Assembly (NCBI RefSeq): GCF_005503145.1
Contig: NZ_SCNV01000055.1
Location: 1 to 58,260 of the forward strand
Source of the DNA: Burkholderia sp. 4M9327F10
Lineage (GTDB): Bacteria; Pseudomonadota; Gammaproteobacteria; Burkholderiales; Burkholderiaceae
Length of the DNA stretch: 58,260 nt
Direction of reading: 5' to 3'
The notes beneath the pieces are model-generated. The model saw nothing but the letters and a program-made list of their open reading frames with translations. It was not told where the DNA came from and did not search any database. Shown here piece after piece: positions 17,062 to 25,235 of this stretch. Made by a program: the position numbers and the translations under genes. Position 1 is the first letter of the stretch. Every line of letters begins with the position of its first letter.

Positions 17062-17090
17062 AACACCCCTTCTCGAAGGGGTGTTTTTTT
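17062..17090 (+). terminator. Rho-independent terminator of the S53 peptidase gene
   Basis: Ten-base arms AACACCCCTT (17062-17071) and AAGGGGTGTT (17076-17085) flank a CTCG tetraloop and run straight into a T-tract ending at 17090. It lies 85 bp after the peptidase stop and before the convergent LysR gene. Confidence 0.92.
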
Positions 17091-17130
17091 ATCTGTAAAC
17101 CCTACCCCCGGGGCACGAAAGCGAACGCGC

Positions 17131-18018
17131 TTATCGAAGACCCAGAGCCAGCTCCACAAACTGCATGGCCCGCGCATTGGCGTCGCGATACCGGTGAGCG
17201 ATATACAGCGCGGTGACGGTATCCGTCTCGTCCAGATGCCGGAACACAACCCCCGGCACGGTGATGGCCTGGAGCGACGAAGGCACGAGCGCAATGCCCA
17301 ACCCGGTCGCGGTCAGCCCAATCAGCGTGGAAGCCTGCTGCGCTTCCTGCACGACCTGAGGTTCGAAGCCACGCTTCGCGCATAACGCGACTGTCTGCTC
17401 ATACACGGCTACCCCCGCCTGCCGCGGATACGCAATAAACGGCTCGTCGCGCAGATCTTCAAGCTTGATCGAGCCTGCATTGGCGAGCCGGTGTCCAGCG
17501 TGCATTGCAAGCAATAGCGGCTCCTCCAGCAACGGCGTGAACACCAGACCGGTGGGTAGCACACTTTCGGGCAGCCGCAGCAAGCCAACATCGATCTCGC
17601 GCTGCTCGAGCGCCTCGATCTGCAGCGATGACGACAACTCCAGCAGCGTGATATTGACCTTCGGCCGTTGCGTCCGGTACGCGTGAATCAGGCGCGGAAA
17701 AAACGGCGACAGCGTCGACGCGTTGGTAAAACCCACGCGTAGGCGCCCAACGTCGCCGCTGACGGTCTCCCACACGCTTTCCTTCGCGTGTTCAATGCGC
17801 GCGAGAATCGCCCGCGCGTCGTCGAGCAGCGCGAGCCCGGCCTCGGTCAACGCCACGCTGCGGCGGGTGCGGTGAAAGAGCCGCGCGCCGAGATCCGCTT
17901 CCAGCGCCTGGATTGCGAGGCTGAGCGGAGCCTGGGTGATGCCGAGCCGCTCCGCGCTGCGCCGGAAGTGCAATTCCTGCGCGAGGACCACGAAATACTC
18001 AAGGTGCCGGATATTCAC
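17131..18018 (-). CDS. LysR-family regulator of the adjacent catabolic operon
   Basis: The 295-aa protein has the LysR winged helix (LEYFVVLAQELHFRRSAERL, then ITQAPLSLAIQALE) and a periplasmic-binding-like effector domain. I chose GTG 18018, giving VNIRHLEYF, because LysR proteins normally begin this close to the helix; a TTG at 18033 is also open. It resembles the CatR/BenM branch, which senses aromatic catabolites, but the ligand is unknown. It is divergent from the aldolase gene and a large inverted repeat lies between them. Confidence 0.88.
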   Translation of the reverse strand: MNIRHLEYFVVLAQELHFRRSAERLGITQAPLSLAIQALEADLGARLFHRTRRSVALTEAGLALLDDARAILARIEHAKESVWETVSGDVGRLRVGFTNASTLSPFFPRLIHAYRTQRPKVNITLLELSSSLQIEALEQREIDVGLLRLPESVLPTGLVFTPLLEEPLLLAMHAGHRLANAGSIKLEDLRDEPFIAYPRQAGVAVYEQTVALCAKRGFEPQVVQEAQQASTLIGLTATGLGIALVPSSLQAITVPGVVFRHLDETDTVTALYIAHRYRDANARAMQFVELALGLR

Positions 18019-18025
18019 TGATTTA

Positions 18026-18054
18026 CTCTGCAAATCAATAAGTTGATTTCAGAG
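18026..18054. promoter_or_regulatory. Inverted repeat in the LysR-aldolase divergent promoter
   Basis: CTCTGCAAATCAA (18026-18038) mirrors TTGATTTCAGAG (18043-18054) around TAAG, with one extra base in the left arm. Position, size and the T-rich/A-rich half-sites fit a LysR recognition site. It also overlaps the alternative TTG start of the LysR gene. Confidence 0.65.
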
Positions 18055-18115
18055 AATAGATCAAAACTGTCCCAGCGACGATACTGTATTCCACCAACAC
18101 AACGATGGAGACGAC

Positions 18116-18892
18116 ATGAACGGTGCGGAACTGGTCGAACGTCTGCGCGAGCGGCACAAGATCATTGCGCTGGGCATCCGGGCATCGCGGACGGCGGATG
18201 CCGTGCGCTGGGCCAAGGCTGCCGGCTATGACACGATTTGGATCGATATGGAGCACAGTTCGCTACCGGTCGATACGGTCGCCCAGCTCGCCTCTTGCGC
18301 CGTCGACCTCGGCCTGATGCCGTGGGTACGTGTGCCGGAACGCGACTACGGCACGATCAACCGGGTACTCGACGGCGGTGCGCTCGGCATCATCGTGCCG
18401 CGCGTCGAAACGGCCCAGCAGGCGCGCGATGCGGTCATCGCCACGCGCTTTCCGCCGCTCGGGCAGCGCTCGCAGCTCGCCACGCTGCCCTATGTGCATT
18501 ACGAAAAACTCCACCCGCGCGAAATGAACCGGCGCCTTAACGAGGCGACCGTACTCAAGGTGCTGATCGAAAGCCGTGCCGGCGTTGAGGCCGCCGATGC
18601 GATTGCCGCGGTGGATGGCGTAGACGTGCTGGCGCTCGGTTGCAATGACCTCTCGGCGGATATGGGGCACACCGGCGAGTCGGCCCACCCCGAGGTGGTG
18701 GCAGCCTGCCGCCAGGTGATCGCCGCGGCGCAGCGGCACGGCAAGGTCGTGATCGTCGGCGGGATGCCGGAGTGCGAAGCGCTGAACGATCTGCGCCGCG
18801 ACGGTGCGGCCCCCTTCATCTTCGGCGGCATCGACAGCGACGTTTTCCTCGCAGCGCTGCGCGAACGCGCGGAACAGGCTCGCGCTCTTTAA
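18116..18892 (+). CDS. HpcH/HpaI-type class II aldolase
   Basis: The 258-aa protein matches the HpcH/HpaI aldolase/citrate lyase family: WIDMEHSSLPVDT, the metal/substrate region IIVPRVETAQQARDAV, LIESRAGVEA, and GCNDLSADMGH. Members cleave 4-hydroxy-2-oxo acids to pyruvate (or a 2-oxo acid) and an aldehyde with a divalent metal. A GGAG precedes the ATG. It is the first gene of an operon controlled by the divergent LysR protein; 19 nt separate it from the amidohydrolase gene. The substrate cannot be read from sequence. Confidence 0.88.
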   Translation: MNGAELVERLRERHKIIALGIRASRTADAVRWAKAAGYDTIWIDMEHSSLPVDTVAQLASCAVDLGLMPWVRVPERDYGTINRVLDGGALGIIVPRVETAQQARDAVIATRFPPLGQRSQLATLPYVHYEKLHPREMNRRLNEATVLKVLIESRAGVEAADAIAAVDGVDVLALGCNDLSADMGHTGESAHPEVVAACRQVIAAAQRHGKVVIVGGMPECEALNDLRRDGAAPFIFGGIDSDVFLAALRERAEQARAL

Positions 18893-18911
18893 TAAACCTT
18901 ATTTTTCTACC

Positions 18912-19790
18912 ATGGCAGAAACCCCGCTGATTTCCACTCCGATGCGCGACTGCGAAACGCTGTCGCGCCCGTCGTTCATCATGCCGCCGCTCGCCTGCGA
19001 TGCGCACATGCACGTGTTCGGGCCACTCGACAAATACCCCTGCGTGGCGCATCCGCACTACACGCTGCCCGACGGTAAGCTCGCGTATTACTTGCAGTTG
19101 ATGGGCAGATTGCAGCTCAAGCGTTTCGTGATCGTGCAGCCAAGTTTCTACGGCACCGACAACCGCTGCATGATCGATGCGCTGCACGTCGCAGGCTCGA
19201 TTGCACGCGGCGTGGTAATGATCGACGAGGGAACCGATGCCGCGACACTCGACAGTTACCATGCGGCAGGCGTGCGCGCGGTGCGGCTCGACCTGTTTGC
19301 ACGCTCGGGCCTGCCGACCGGCGACATCCAGCAATACATCGCACGCATGGCACGTCTTTGTTCGAGCCTGGGCTGGCATGTGCAGTTCTATGCGCCCGGT
19401 TGGGTGGTACGCAATCTGATTCCGTTTCTCGCCGACGTGCAGACTGAGTTCGTGATCGACCACATGGGTTACATGCTCGAAGAAGATGGCCTGACGCCGG
19501 CCGACTTCGAACGCCTGCTTGGTTTGCTGAAAGACGGCCATTGCTGGCTGAAACTGAGCGCACCTTACCGGATCGCCAAACATCGCGGTTACGAGGCGGT
19601 CGCACCCATGGCCGAGGCCATCATCAAGGCCGCTGCGCACAAGGTGATCTGGGGTTCGGACTGGCCGCATATTCCGGATTCGACCCGCGACACCGGCGAA
19701 CTGCTGAATCTGCTGGGCGCATGGACCGGCGACCCGGCTGTGCAGAAGCTGATTCTGTCCGACAATCCCGCGCGTCTGTTCGATTATTGA
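18912..19790 (+). CDS. Amidohydrolase-2 family metal hydrolase (LigI/PDC-hydrolase-like)
   Basis: The 292-aa protein starts at ATG 18912 (MAETPLIS). The amidohydrolase motifs are present: DAHMHVFGP (HxH), FVIDHMG and WGSDWPH with the conserved Asp. The branch resembles 2-pyrone-4,6-dicarboxylate lactonase (LigI) and related lactonases that open cyclic esters in aromatic degradation. Combined with the HpaI-type aldolase, a lactone or ring-cleavage product hydrolysed and then split into pyruvate is plausible. It precedes the DUF5624-like gene by 16 nt. Confidence 0.85.
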   Translation: MAETPLISTPMRDCETLSRPSFIMPPLACDAHMHVFGPLDKYPCVAHPHYTLPDGKLAYYLQLMGRLQLKRFVIVQPSFYGTDNRCMIDALHVAGSIARGVVMIDEGTDAATLDSYHAAGVRAVRLDLFARSGLPTGDIQQYIARMARLCSSLGWHVQFYAPGWVVRNLIPFLADVQTEFVIDHMGYMLEEDGLTPADFERLLGLLKDGHCWLKLSAPYRIAKHRGYEAVAPMAEAIIKAAAHKVIWGSDWPHIPDSTRDTGELLNLLGAWTGDPAVQKLILSDNPARLFDY

Positions 19791-19806
19791 GGCGGCCCAA
19801 TCCATC

Positions 19807-20958
19807 ATGCCCTACCAACCCAACGCAGCGTTCGCCGGTCTGTTTCGCGCGTTCACGTCGGACCCACAGAGTATTGGCGCGCATCTCACACAGCAGATGG
19901 CGCAACAGCAACGCGACGATCCGCTATTGGTGTCCACCGGCAGCGATATCGTGCTGTTTCCGGGCGCGGGGCGCGCACCGGCCATCGAGAGCTTTCGCAA
20001 ATCGACCCGCGGCTTTATCGAGTTGACGGCTGTCTCGCATCTGCCACTGGCGCTTGCGTATCTGGCGCGCATGCGAGAAGTGTCGCCGCACGACGGCAGT
20101 TGGCAAAGCGACGCGGCGCGCTTGCGCGACCACGCCCAGCAAACCCGCGCGGCGAATTCGCTCGCGCTGTGGCGCGATCATGTCGCCGTCGATAGCTTCG
20201 CCGGGCACGAGCAAAAGATTGCCGATCTGGTCGACTACACCTGCGGTGTCACGATCGATCTGCTCGATCGCGCCCAGAAAGATCACTCTTTGTTGAGCTT
20301 CGCGTACCTGAACGACGCGTACTTCGCCGCATCGCCCACGAACGCCTTGCCGATACCGATGAACGACGTGATGTTCGCGACCTTCGGGCTCGCCTTTCTC
20401 GACATCGTCTATCGCATCGGCAACTGGTTGCGCGCACAATCAATCGACTGGAACCGTCTGATGGTGCTAGTCAGCGGCCAATCGGGCAGGCCGACGGCCG
20501 GCACCACGTGGGCGACCAACAACATGTGCTATCTGGTGTGGTGCGCCTCGAACCGCACGCTGCTGCCGGAGCGCATATTCGTCGCGCCGCATGCGCCGTC
20601 GTTCTCGGTCGCCGAGTTACCCGATGCGGCAGGACTCGCGGAACTGGAACGCACGTACAGGGACTTGTGGCTGAACACCCGCGCGAGTATCGACGTTGCC
20701 CGCGCCCTCTTTCCCGAACAGCGCCCTTACCAATTCGATCCCTCGCCCGCTGACGGCATGCCGCCAATCACGTCGATCGACGACCGCGACGCGACCGCCG
20801 CGCGTCTGCGACGCATCATGGAGGACCCCACCCAGCTGCTGTCCAATTGCGTCGCCGATTACATCGTCGACCAGTTGCACAGCAACGGCAACCAGGCGCA
20901 AAACGTTGATATACCCGGCTTTACGAACGTGACATATCCGCGTCGCGAGCTGTCCTGA
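19807..20958 (+). CDS. Conserved protein of unknown function, possibly DUF5624
   Basis: This 383-aa protein has no signal peptide or membrane helix. Notable segments are FPGAGRAPAIESFRKSTRGFIELTAVSH-like sequence in the first 80 residues, DLVDYTCGVTIDLLDRAQ, and LVSGQSGRPTAGTTWATNN. I associate this pattern, with low certainty, with DUF5624; no catalytic motif is clear to me. It is embedded in the catabolic operon between the amidohydrolase and MFS genes, so it probably acts in the same pathway, perhaps as an enzyme on the imported compound. Confidence 0.6.
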   Translation: MPYQPNAAFAGLFRAFTSDPQSIGAHLTQQMAQQQRDDPLLVSTGSDIVLFPGAGRAPAIESFRKSTRGFIELTAVSHLPLALAYLARMREVSPHDGSWQSDAARLRDHAQQTRAANSLALWRDHVAVDSFAGHEQKIADLVDYTCGVTIDLLDRAQKDHSLLSFAYLNDAYFAASPTNALPIPMNDVMFATFGLAFLDIVYRIGNWLRAQSIDWNRLMVLVSGQSGRPTAGTTWATNNMCYLVWCASNRTLLPERIFVAPHAPSFSVAELPDAAGLAELERTYRDLWLNTRASIDVARALFPEQRPYQFDPSPADGMPPITSIDDRDATAARLRRIMEDPTQLLSNCVADYIVDQLHSNGNQAQNVDIPGFTNVTYPRRELS

Positions 20959-21049
20959 TAGCGCGTCAGCAGGAGAGCCGACACGACCCGCGCGGCAGGG
21001 CATCCGCGCGGACCACAAAAAAACGCCCTTGATGAAGGAGACACGCCTC

Positions 21050-22366
21050 ATGAATCCACTTGCACGAGAGCCGTCTGCAGGTCTGCCGGTCAACCACGTG
21101 CTGCGCATTACGCTCGTGTGTTTTGCCGTATCGATGATCGATGGTTTCGACACGCTGATGCTGTCATTTGTCGCACCGCTACTCGCCAGATCGCTGCAGA
21201 TCGATCACGCCACCCTTGGCCGCATCTTTGGTGCGGGGTTCATCGGCACGGTGTTGGGCTCGCTGATCGTCGGGCCGCTAGCCGATCGCTTCGGGCGCAG
21301 GCCGATGCTCCTGCTGGCGCTCAGCATCACCGGCGTTTTCACGCTGGGATGTGCATTTGCGACGTCAGCGACGATGCTGGCCACGCTGCGGTTCATTGGC
21401 GGCCTGGGCATGGGCGGCGCCATCCCTCCCGTCGCAGCGATCACGGCCGAAAGCAGTTCGCCGCAACGCCGCTCGACACTGGTGATTCTGATGTTCATCG
21501 GCTTTCCGCTTGGCGCGGTGGTGGGTGGAGCCATTACCGCGGCCTTGATGGTGCGCTTCGGCTGGCAATGTGTCTTCCTGATGGGCGGAGCCTTTGCGTT
21601 GCTTGTGCTGATTCCAGTGCTGCTTGTGATCCCCGCACGCGCCCTCCCCCGCGACGACCAGACTGCAACACAACGGCAGCCGACAGCAAGCCGCCTGCAA
21701 ATGATTGGCGGCCTCTTCACTGGCGGACGGCTCGCGGCAACGTTGGCGCTCTGGTTCGGTGTGTTGTCGAGCATGATCCTGTCCGGCTTTCTGGTCAGCT
21801 TCATGCCGACCATGCTGAACATGAGCGGTGTCGAACCGGGCCGCGCGGCGCTTGGCTCAGTGGTGCTCAATCTCGGCGCGGTCGGTGGCGCGCTCGTGCT
21901 GTCGACCGCTGTCGGCAAGCGCGGGCCATTCGTGCCGGTGTCGCTGTCGTTTCTGGGTGGTGCGGTTTTGACTGTGGCGCTCGGCCACATTATCGGCGCA
22001 GGAAACCTCGCGTTAGCGATGCTGTTTGCGGTGGGTGCGTTTCTGGTTGGCGGGCAGTTGACCTTTCCCGCTATCGCCAGCCATCTTTTTCCCGCCGAGG
22101 TGCGGGCAGCCGGTATCGGCTGGGCGCTCGCCATTGGACGCCTCGGTTCGATCATCGGGCCGGTGGTCGGCGGCATCCTGCTGTCGCGGCATCTACCATT
22201 CGACACCCTCTCCCTGCTGGCGGCCGGCCTCGCTATAGCCGCTGCGCTCGGTATCGCACTCGCCAACCGGCTGCGACCGCGTGAAGAAAATGGACCGGTC
22301 GCGCCGGGCAGGTCTTTTGCAATCGCTGGTACTGAGTTGGGAGAAGCCGCTAATGGCAAACATTGA
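21050..22366 (+). CDS. MFS transporter, aromatic acid:H+ symporter type
   Basis: The 438-aa protein starts at ATG 21050, 9 nt after AAGGAG; upstream in-frame ATGs are less good. Twelve membrane helices are predicted. The first helix carries DGFDTLMLSFVAPLLA, the AAHS/PcaK signature, and loop 2-3 carries GPLADRFGRRP. Family members import hydroxybenzoates and similar acids with protons. Its 3' end overlaps the beta-propeller gene by 14 nt. The cargo is likely the substrate of the aldolase/amidohydrolase pathway. Confidence 0.88.
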   Translation: MNPLAREPSAGLPVNHVLRITLVCFAVSMIDGFDTLMLSFVAPLLARSLQIDHATLGRIFGAGFIGTVLGSLIVGPLADRFGRRPMLLLALSITGVFTLGCAFATSATMLATLRFIGGLGMGGAIPPVAAITAESSSPQRRSTLVILMFIGFPLGAVVGGAITAALMVRFGWQCVFLMGGAFALLVLIPVLLVIPARALPRDDQTATQRQPTASRLQMIGGLFTGGRLAATLALWFGVLSSMILSGFLVSFMPTMLNMSGVEPGRAALGSVVLNLGAVGGALVLSTAVGKRGPFVPVSLSFLGGAVLTVALGHIIGAGNLALAMLFAVGAFLVGGQLTFPAIASHLFPAEVRAAGIGWALAIGRLGSIIGPVVGGILLSRHLPFDTLSLLAAGLAIAAALGIALANRLRPREENGPVAPGRSFAIAGTELGEAANGKH

Positions 22367-23459
22367 ATCGGGTAGCGGTCTGCTCACGCCGCTGCAACAA
22401 CTGCCCACCAGCGGCGCGCGCGCCGTAGAGGTCTTTACGACCGACGAGGGAATCTTCCTCGCGGTGCCGCAACTCGCCCGCGACATCCCCGGCGAAGCGC
22501 CGTACATGAACGCCGGCGACAGCGACATTGAAGCGCCCATCTACCGCTGGCAGGACGGCCGCTTCGTCGCGCATGAAACACTACCCTTACCCGGCGGCGA
22601 AGATCTCGAATACTTCGAGATCGACGGCCGGCGTTTTCTCGCGGCAGCAGGAATTCGCACCGGCAAGGGACCGTACGACCTCGATACCGATGCCGTCGTG
22701 TACGAACGCATCGCTCATGCATGGGCGCCGCTGCAGCGCTTTCCTGTATTCGCGGCAAAGCAGTGGGTTGCCTTCTCGTTCGACTCGCGACACTTTCTCG
22801 CGCTGGCGCAAGGCGTGGTGGTGGATGGCGTCGTGCCCAAACATCCACGCGATTCGTGCTTGTTCGAATGGAACGGCGAGCGCTTCGAGCCGTTTCAGAC
22901 TTTCGACGGACAGTGGGGTTACAACTGGGCATTCGTCAGTTTTGGCGGCGAGCATTATCTTGCGTACGCGGATCACGTAAGCGGATCCCGGGTGCTGCGC
23001 TGGAACGGCACGCAGTTCGCACCGCTGCAAACGTTCAGCGAAAACGGCGGACGCGCCTTCCGCTTCTTTGAAGCGCAAGGCGCGTTATGGATGCTGCACG
23101 CCAATCTGCTTAAACACACCACGCTGTATCGCTTCGATGGCGCGCAGTTCGTCGACGTACAAACGTTAGGCGGTGCGGGTGGACGCGAACTGTGCCTGAT
23201 CGACGGAAGGCATGGCCACTATCTGGTGCGTGTATGTTTTATCACGGGAACACCTAAAGCGCCGCTTGTACTGCAGCAGTCGGAGATTTTCAGGTGGCAA
23301 CGGGACCGCTTTGACCTCGTCGGCGAGTTCGCCACTTCCGGCGCAACCGATGCCGCGAGCTTTGCCGTCGGCGATCAACATTACCTGGTCGTCAGCAATA
23401 GCCTGAGCGAAAGCGTCCGGTTCCGCACGGACTCGACGCTATTCCGCTTCGACGGATAA
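22353..23459 (+). CDS. EPTP/EAR-repeat beta-propeller protein
   Basis: The 368-aa protein starts at ATG 22353 inside the end of the MFS gene, behind GGGAG. About seven repeats of 45-50 residues are visible, each with a W/F-x-G-x-x-F-strand (IYRWQDGRFV, LFEWNGERFEPFQTF, VLRWNGTQFAPLQTF, LYRFDGAQFVDVQTL, IFRWQRDRFDLV) followed by a strand such as FGGEHYLAYAD or VGDQHYLVVSN. This is the epitempin (EAR) repeat known from LGI and VLGR1 in animals, which folds as a seven-bladed propeller. No signal peptide is present, so it is likely cytosolic. Its role in bacteria is not established. Confidence 0.72.
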   Translation: MANIESGSGLLTPLQQLPTSGARAVEVFTTDEGIFLAVPQLARDIPGEAPYMNAGDSDIEAPIYRWQDGRFVAHETLPLPGGEDLEYFEIDGRRFLAAAGIRTGKGPYDLDTDAVVYERIAHAWAPLQRFPVFAAKQWVAFSFDSRHFLALAQGVVVDGVVPKHPRDSCLFEWNGERFEPFQTFDGQWGYNWAFVSFGGEHYLAYADHVSGSRVLRWNGTQFAPLQTFSENGGRAFRFFEAQGALWMLHANLLKHTTLYRFDGAQFVDVQTLGGAGGRELCLIDGRHGHYLVRVCFITGTPKAPLVLQQSEIFRWQRDRFDLVGEFATSGATDAASFAVGDQHYLVVSNSLSESVRFRTDSTLFRFDG

Positions 23460-23581
23460 CGCCCACACCGCAACGTCACTCGCGCCCGGAGGCCCACCGG
23501 GCGTCCCCAGGCGGGAACAGATATCCCTTTAGCACGGGAGGGCGCCGTTTTGCCTGAAAAAATAACGATCGGAGACTATCA

Positions 23582-24685
23582 ATGAAAAAGTACGCCTTGA
23601 GTACCGCTGCCTTTCTTGCAATGGCAAGCCCCGCTGTTCACGCGCAAAGCAGCGTGACGCTGTACGGCATTATCGACGCGGGCATTACCTACTTCAGCAA
23701 TCTCAACAGTCATTCGGCATTCGTCGCCAACGACGGATCGATCCAGTCGAACCGTTGGGGCCTGCGCGGTATCGAGGATATCGGCGGCGGCTCGCGAGTC
23801 ATCTTCGACCTGGAAAACGGCTTCAATCTTTACTCCGGCACGATGGTGCAATCGGGCGTGCTGTTCAGCCGCCAGGCGTGGCTGGGCATCGCAAACGACA
23901 GGTTCGGCAGGGTCACGCTCGGCAAGCAGTACGACTTCTTCTGGGACAACCTCACACAGTTTGCGATGGGCTCAACCGCCGGTCAGTACTCGTGGCATCC
24001 CGGCGATTTCGATCATCTGGCAGGTACGTTGCACATCAACAATGCCGTCAAATACACGTCATCGAACTACGCGGGATTTCAGGCCGGCGCATTATATGCG
24101 TTTCCTTCGCAATCCGTATCGGCTGGAACAGGACGGGTCATTGCGTTCGGCATGCGTTATTCGCACGGGCCGCTGGACCTGGGCGCCGCGTACACCGACA
24201 CACACGACCTCGGTCTGAACGGACCGAGCCAGGCCGGCACCACCTTCTTCCCTAACCTGCCTGCCACGCCGGTTCTTGCGGACAGTGTCAGCAGCCTGGG
24301 CGTAGGCGGCAGCTATCACTTTGGCGTCAGTTTGACGCGGCTGCTTTTCACCGACACGCATTTCCGCATCGCCAACGACAGCGGCTCGATGCCCACCTAT
24401 GAAGTGAATGAAACGTTCCAGTTCACGCCGGCAACAACGGTGATGGGCGGCTACTGGTATAGCAAGCTCGGCTCGCAAAAGTGGCAGAACGCGACGTTAC
24501 TGCTCGACTACTCCTTATCCAAGCGCACCGACGTGTACACCAGCGCGACGTATCTGCGTGCCACAGGCGGTGCGGCGCCGGTGTTTCTTGGCGGGGGCGC
24601 TGCACCGGTGTTTGCCAATGGCATCTATGTCGGCTCGGGACAATCTTCGACTGCGGTGCGGGTGGGGATTCGCACCTTGTTTTAG
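23582..24685 (+). CDS. General porin (Porin_4/OmpC-like)
   Basis: The 367-aa protein has a signal peptide (MASPAVHAQ) and the Burkholderiales porin start SSVTLYGIIDAGITY, then SNRWGLRGIEDIGGG, LFSRQAWLGI, FGRVTLGKQYD, and a C-terminal beta-strand ending in RTLF with terminal Phe. It would form a 16-strand trimeric outer-membrane channel. It follows the beta-propeller gene by 122 bp with a GC hairpin (23483-23503) between, so it may be read through or have its own promoter. It probably provides outer-membrane passage for the operon's substrate. Confidence 0.93.
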   Translation: MKKYALSTAAFLAMASPAVHAQSSVTLYGIIDAGITYFSNLNSHSAFVANDGSIQSNRWGLRGIEDIGGGSRVIFDLENGFNLYSGTMVQSGVLFSRQAWLGIANDRFGRVTLGKQYDFFWDNLTQFAMGSTAGQYSWHPGDFDHLAGTLHINNAVKYTSSNYAGFQAGALYAFPSQSVSAGTGRVIAFGMRYSHGPLDLGAAYTDTHDLGLNGPSQAGTTFFPNLPATPVLADSVSSLGVGGSYHFGVSLTRLLFTDTHFRIANDSGSMPTYEVNETFQFTPATTVMGGYWYSKLGSQKWQNATLLLDYSLSKRTDVYTSATYLRATGGAAPVFLGGGAAPVFANGIYVGSGQSSTAVRVGIRTLF

Positions 24686-24848
24686 GGTGGGTCAGCCAGC
24701 AGAGGGGAACGTGGCGTATCGAACGCCACCTCCACCGGACTGCAAAGCACGAAAGCCCTCCGTCAGAAACAAACGGTAAGGTCAGGTCAAAAAACTTTGC
24801 TGTCCTGCGTGAGTCTGTATCCACCATTACCACATGATGTGATTCGAC

Positions 24849-25235
24849 ATGCGCGCACCAATAGTTGGGATCGTTCTTGCAGCATTTTTTTGCGCCCTGG
24901 CGATGGCGTCATGCGATCCGGAAACCACTGAAGATTTCATGTTCAATGACGACAACTACAGTGCGAATCAGCAGGAAGCATGTTTTGAACGGGCGCACTA
25001 CCCGCTGGGCCTCTGGACCGCTGTTCACGGCGACTTCTATCATGGTTTCGGAAGATTGCAGGCGACCTATGACCGCTACCACTTCAGCTACATTGACACG
25101 ATCAATGCTGCGACGACACTTCCCATGGAAAGTCTGGCGCTTGAGGGGACTCAACACCCGCCCAGCCAACTGAACCGTCCGGATCCCGGTGTGCCTGCGG
25201 GCATTTCTGAAGCGTCACAAACGGGTCGGCCCTAA
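24849..25235 (+). CDS. Possible small lipoprotein, unknown
   Basis: This 128-codon ORF opens with a plausible lipoprotein signal (IVGIVLAAFFCALAMASC). The middle is aromatic-rich (HYPLGLWTAVHGDFYHGFG) and the C-terminus is Pro-rich and poorly structured. No Shine-Dalgarno is clear. The 3' end overlaps the convergent HPPD gene by 21 nt. I do not recognise a family, and it could be a remnant. Confidence 0.35.
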   Translation: MRAPIVGIVLAAFFCALAMASCDPETTEDFMFNDDNYSANQQEACFERAHYPLGLWTAVHGDFYHGFGRLQATYDRYHFSYIDTINAATTLPMESLALEGTQHPPSQLNRPDPGVPAGISEASQTGRP

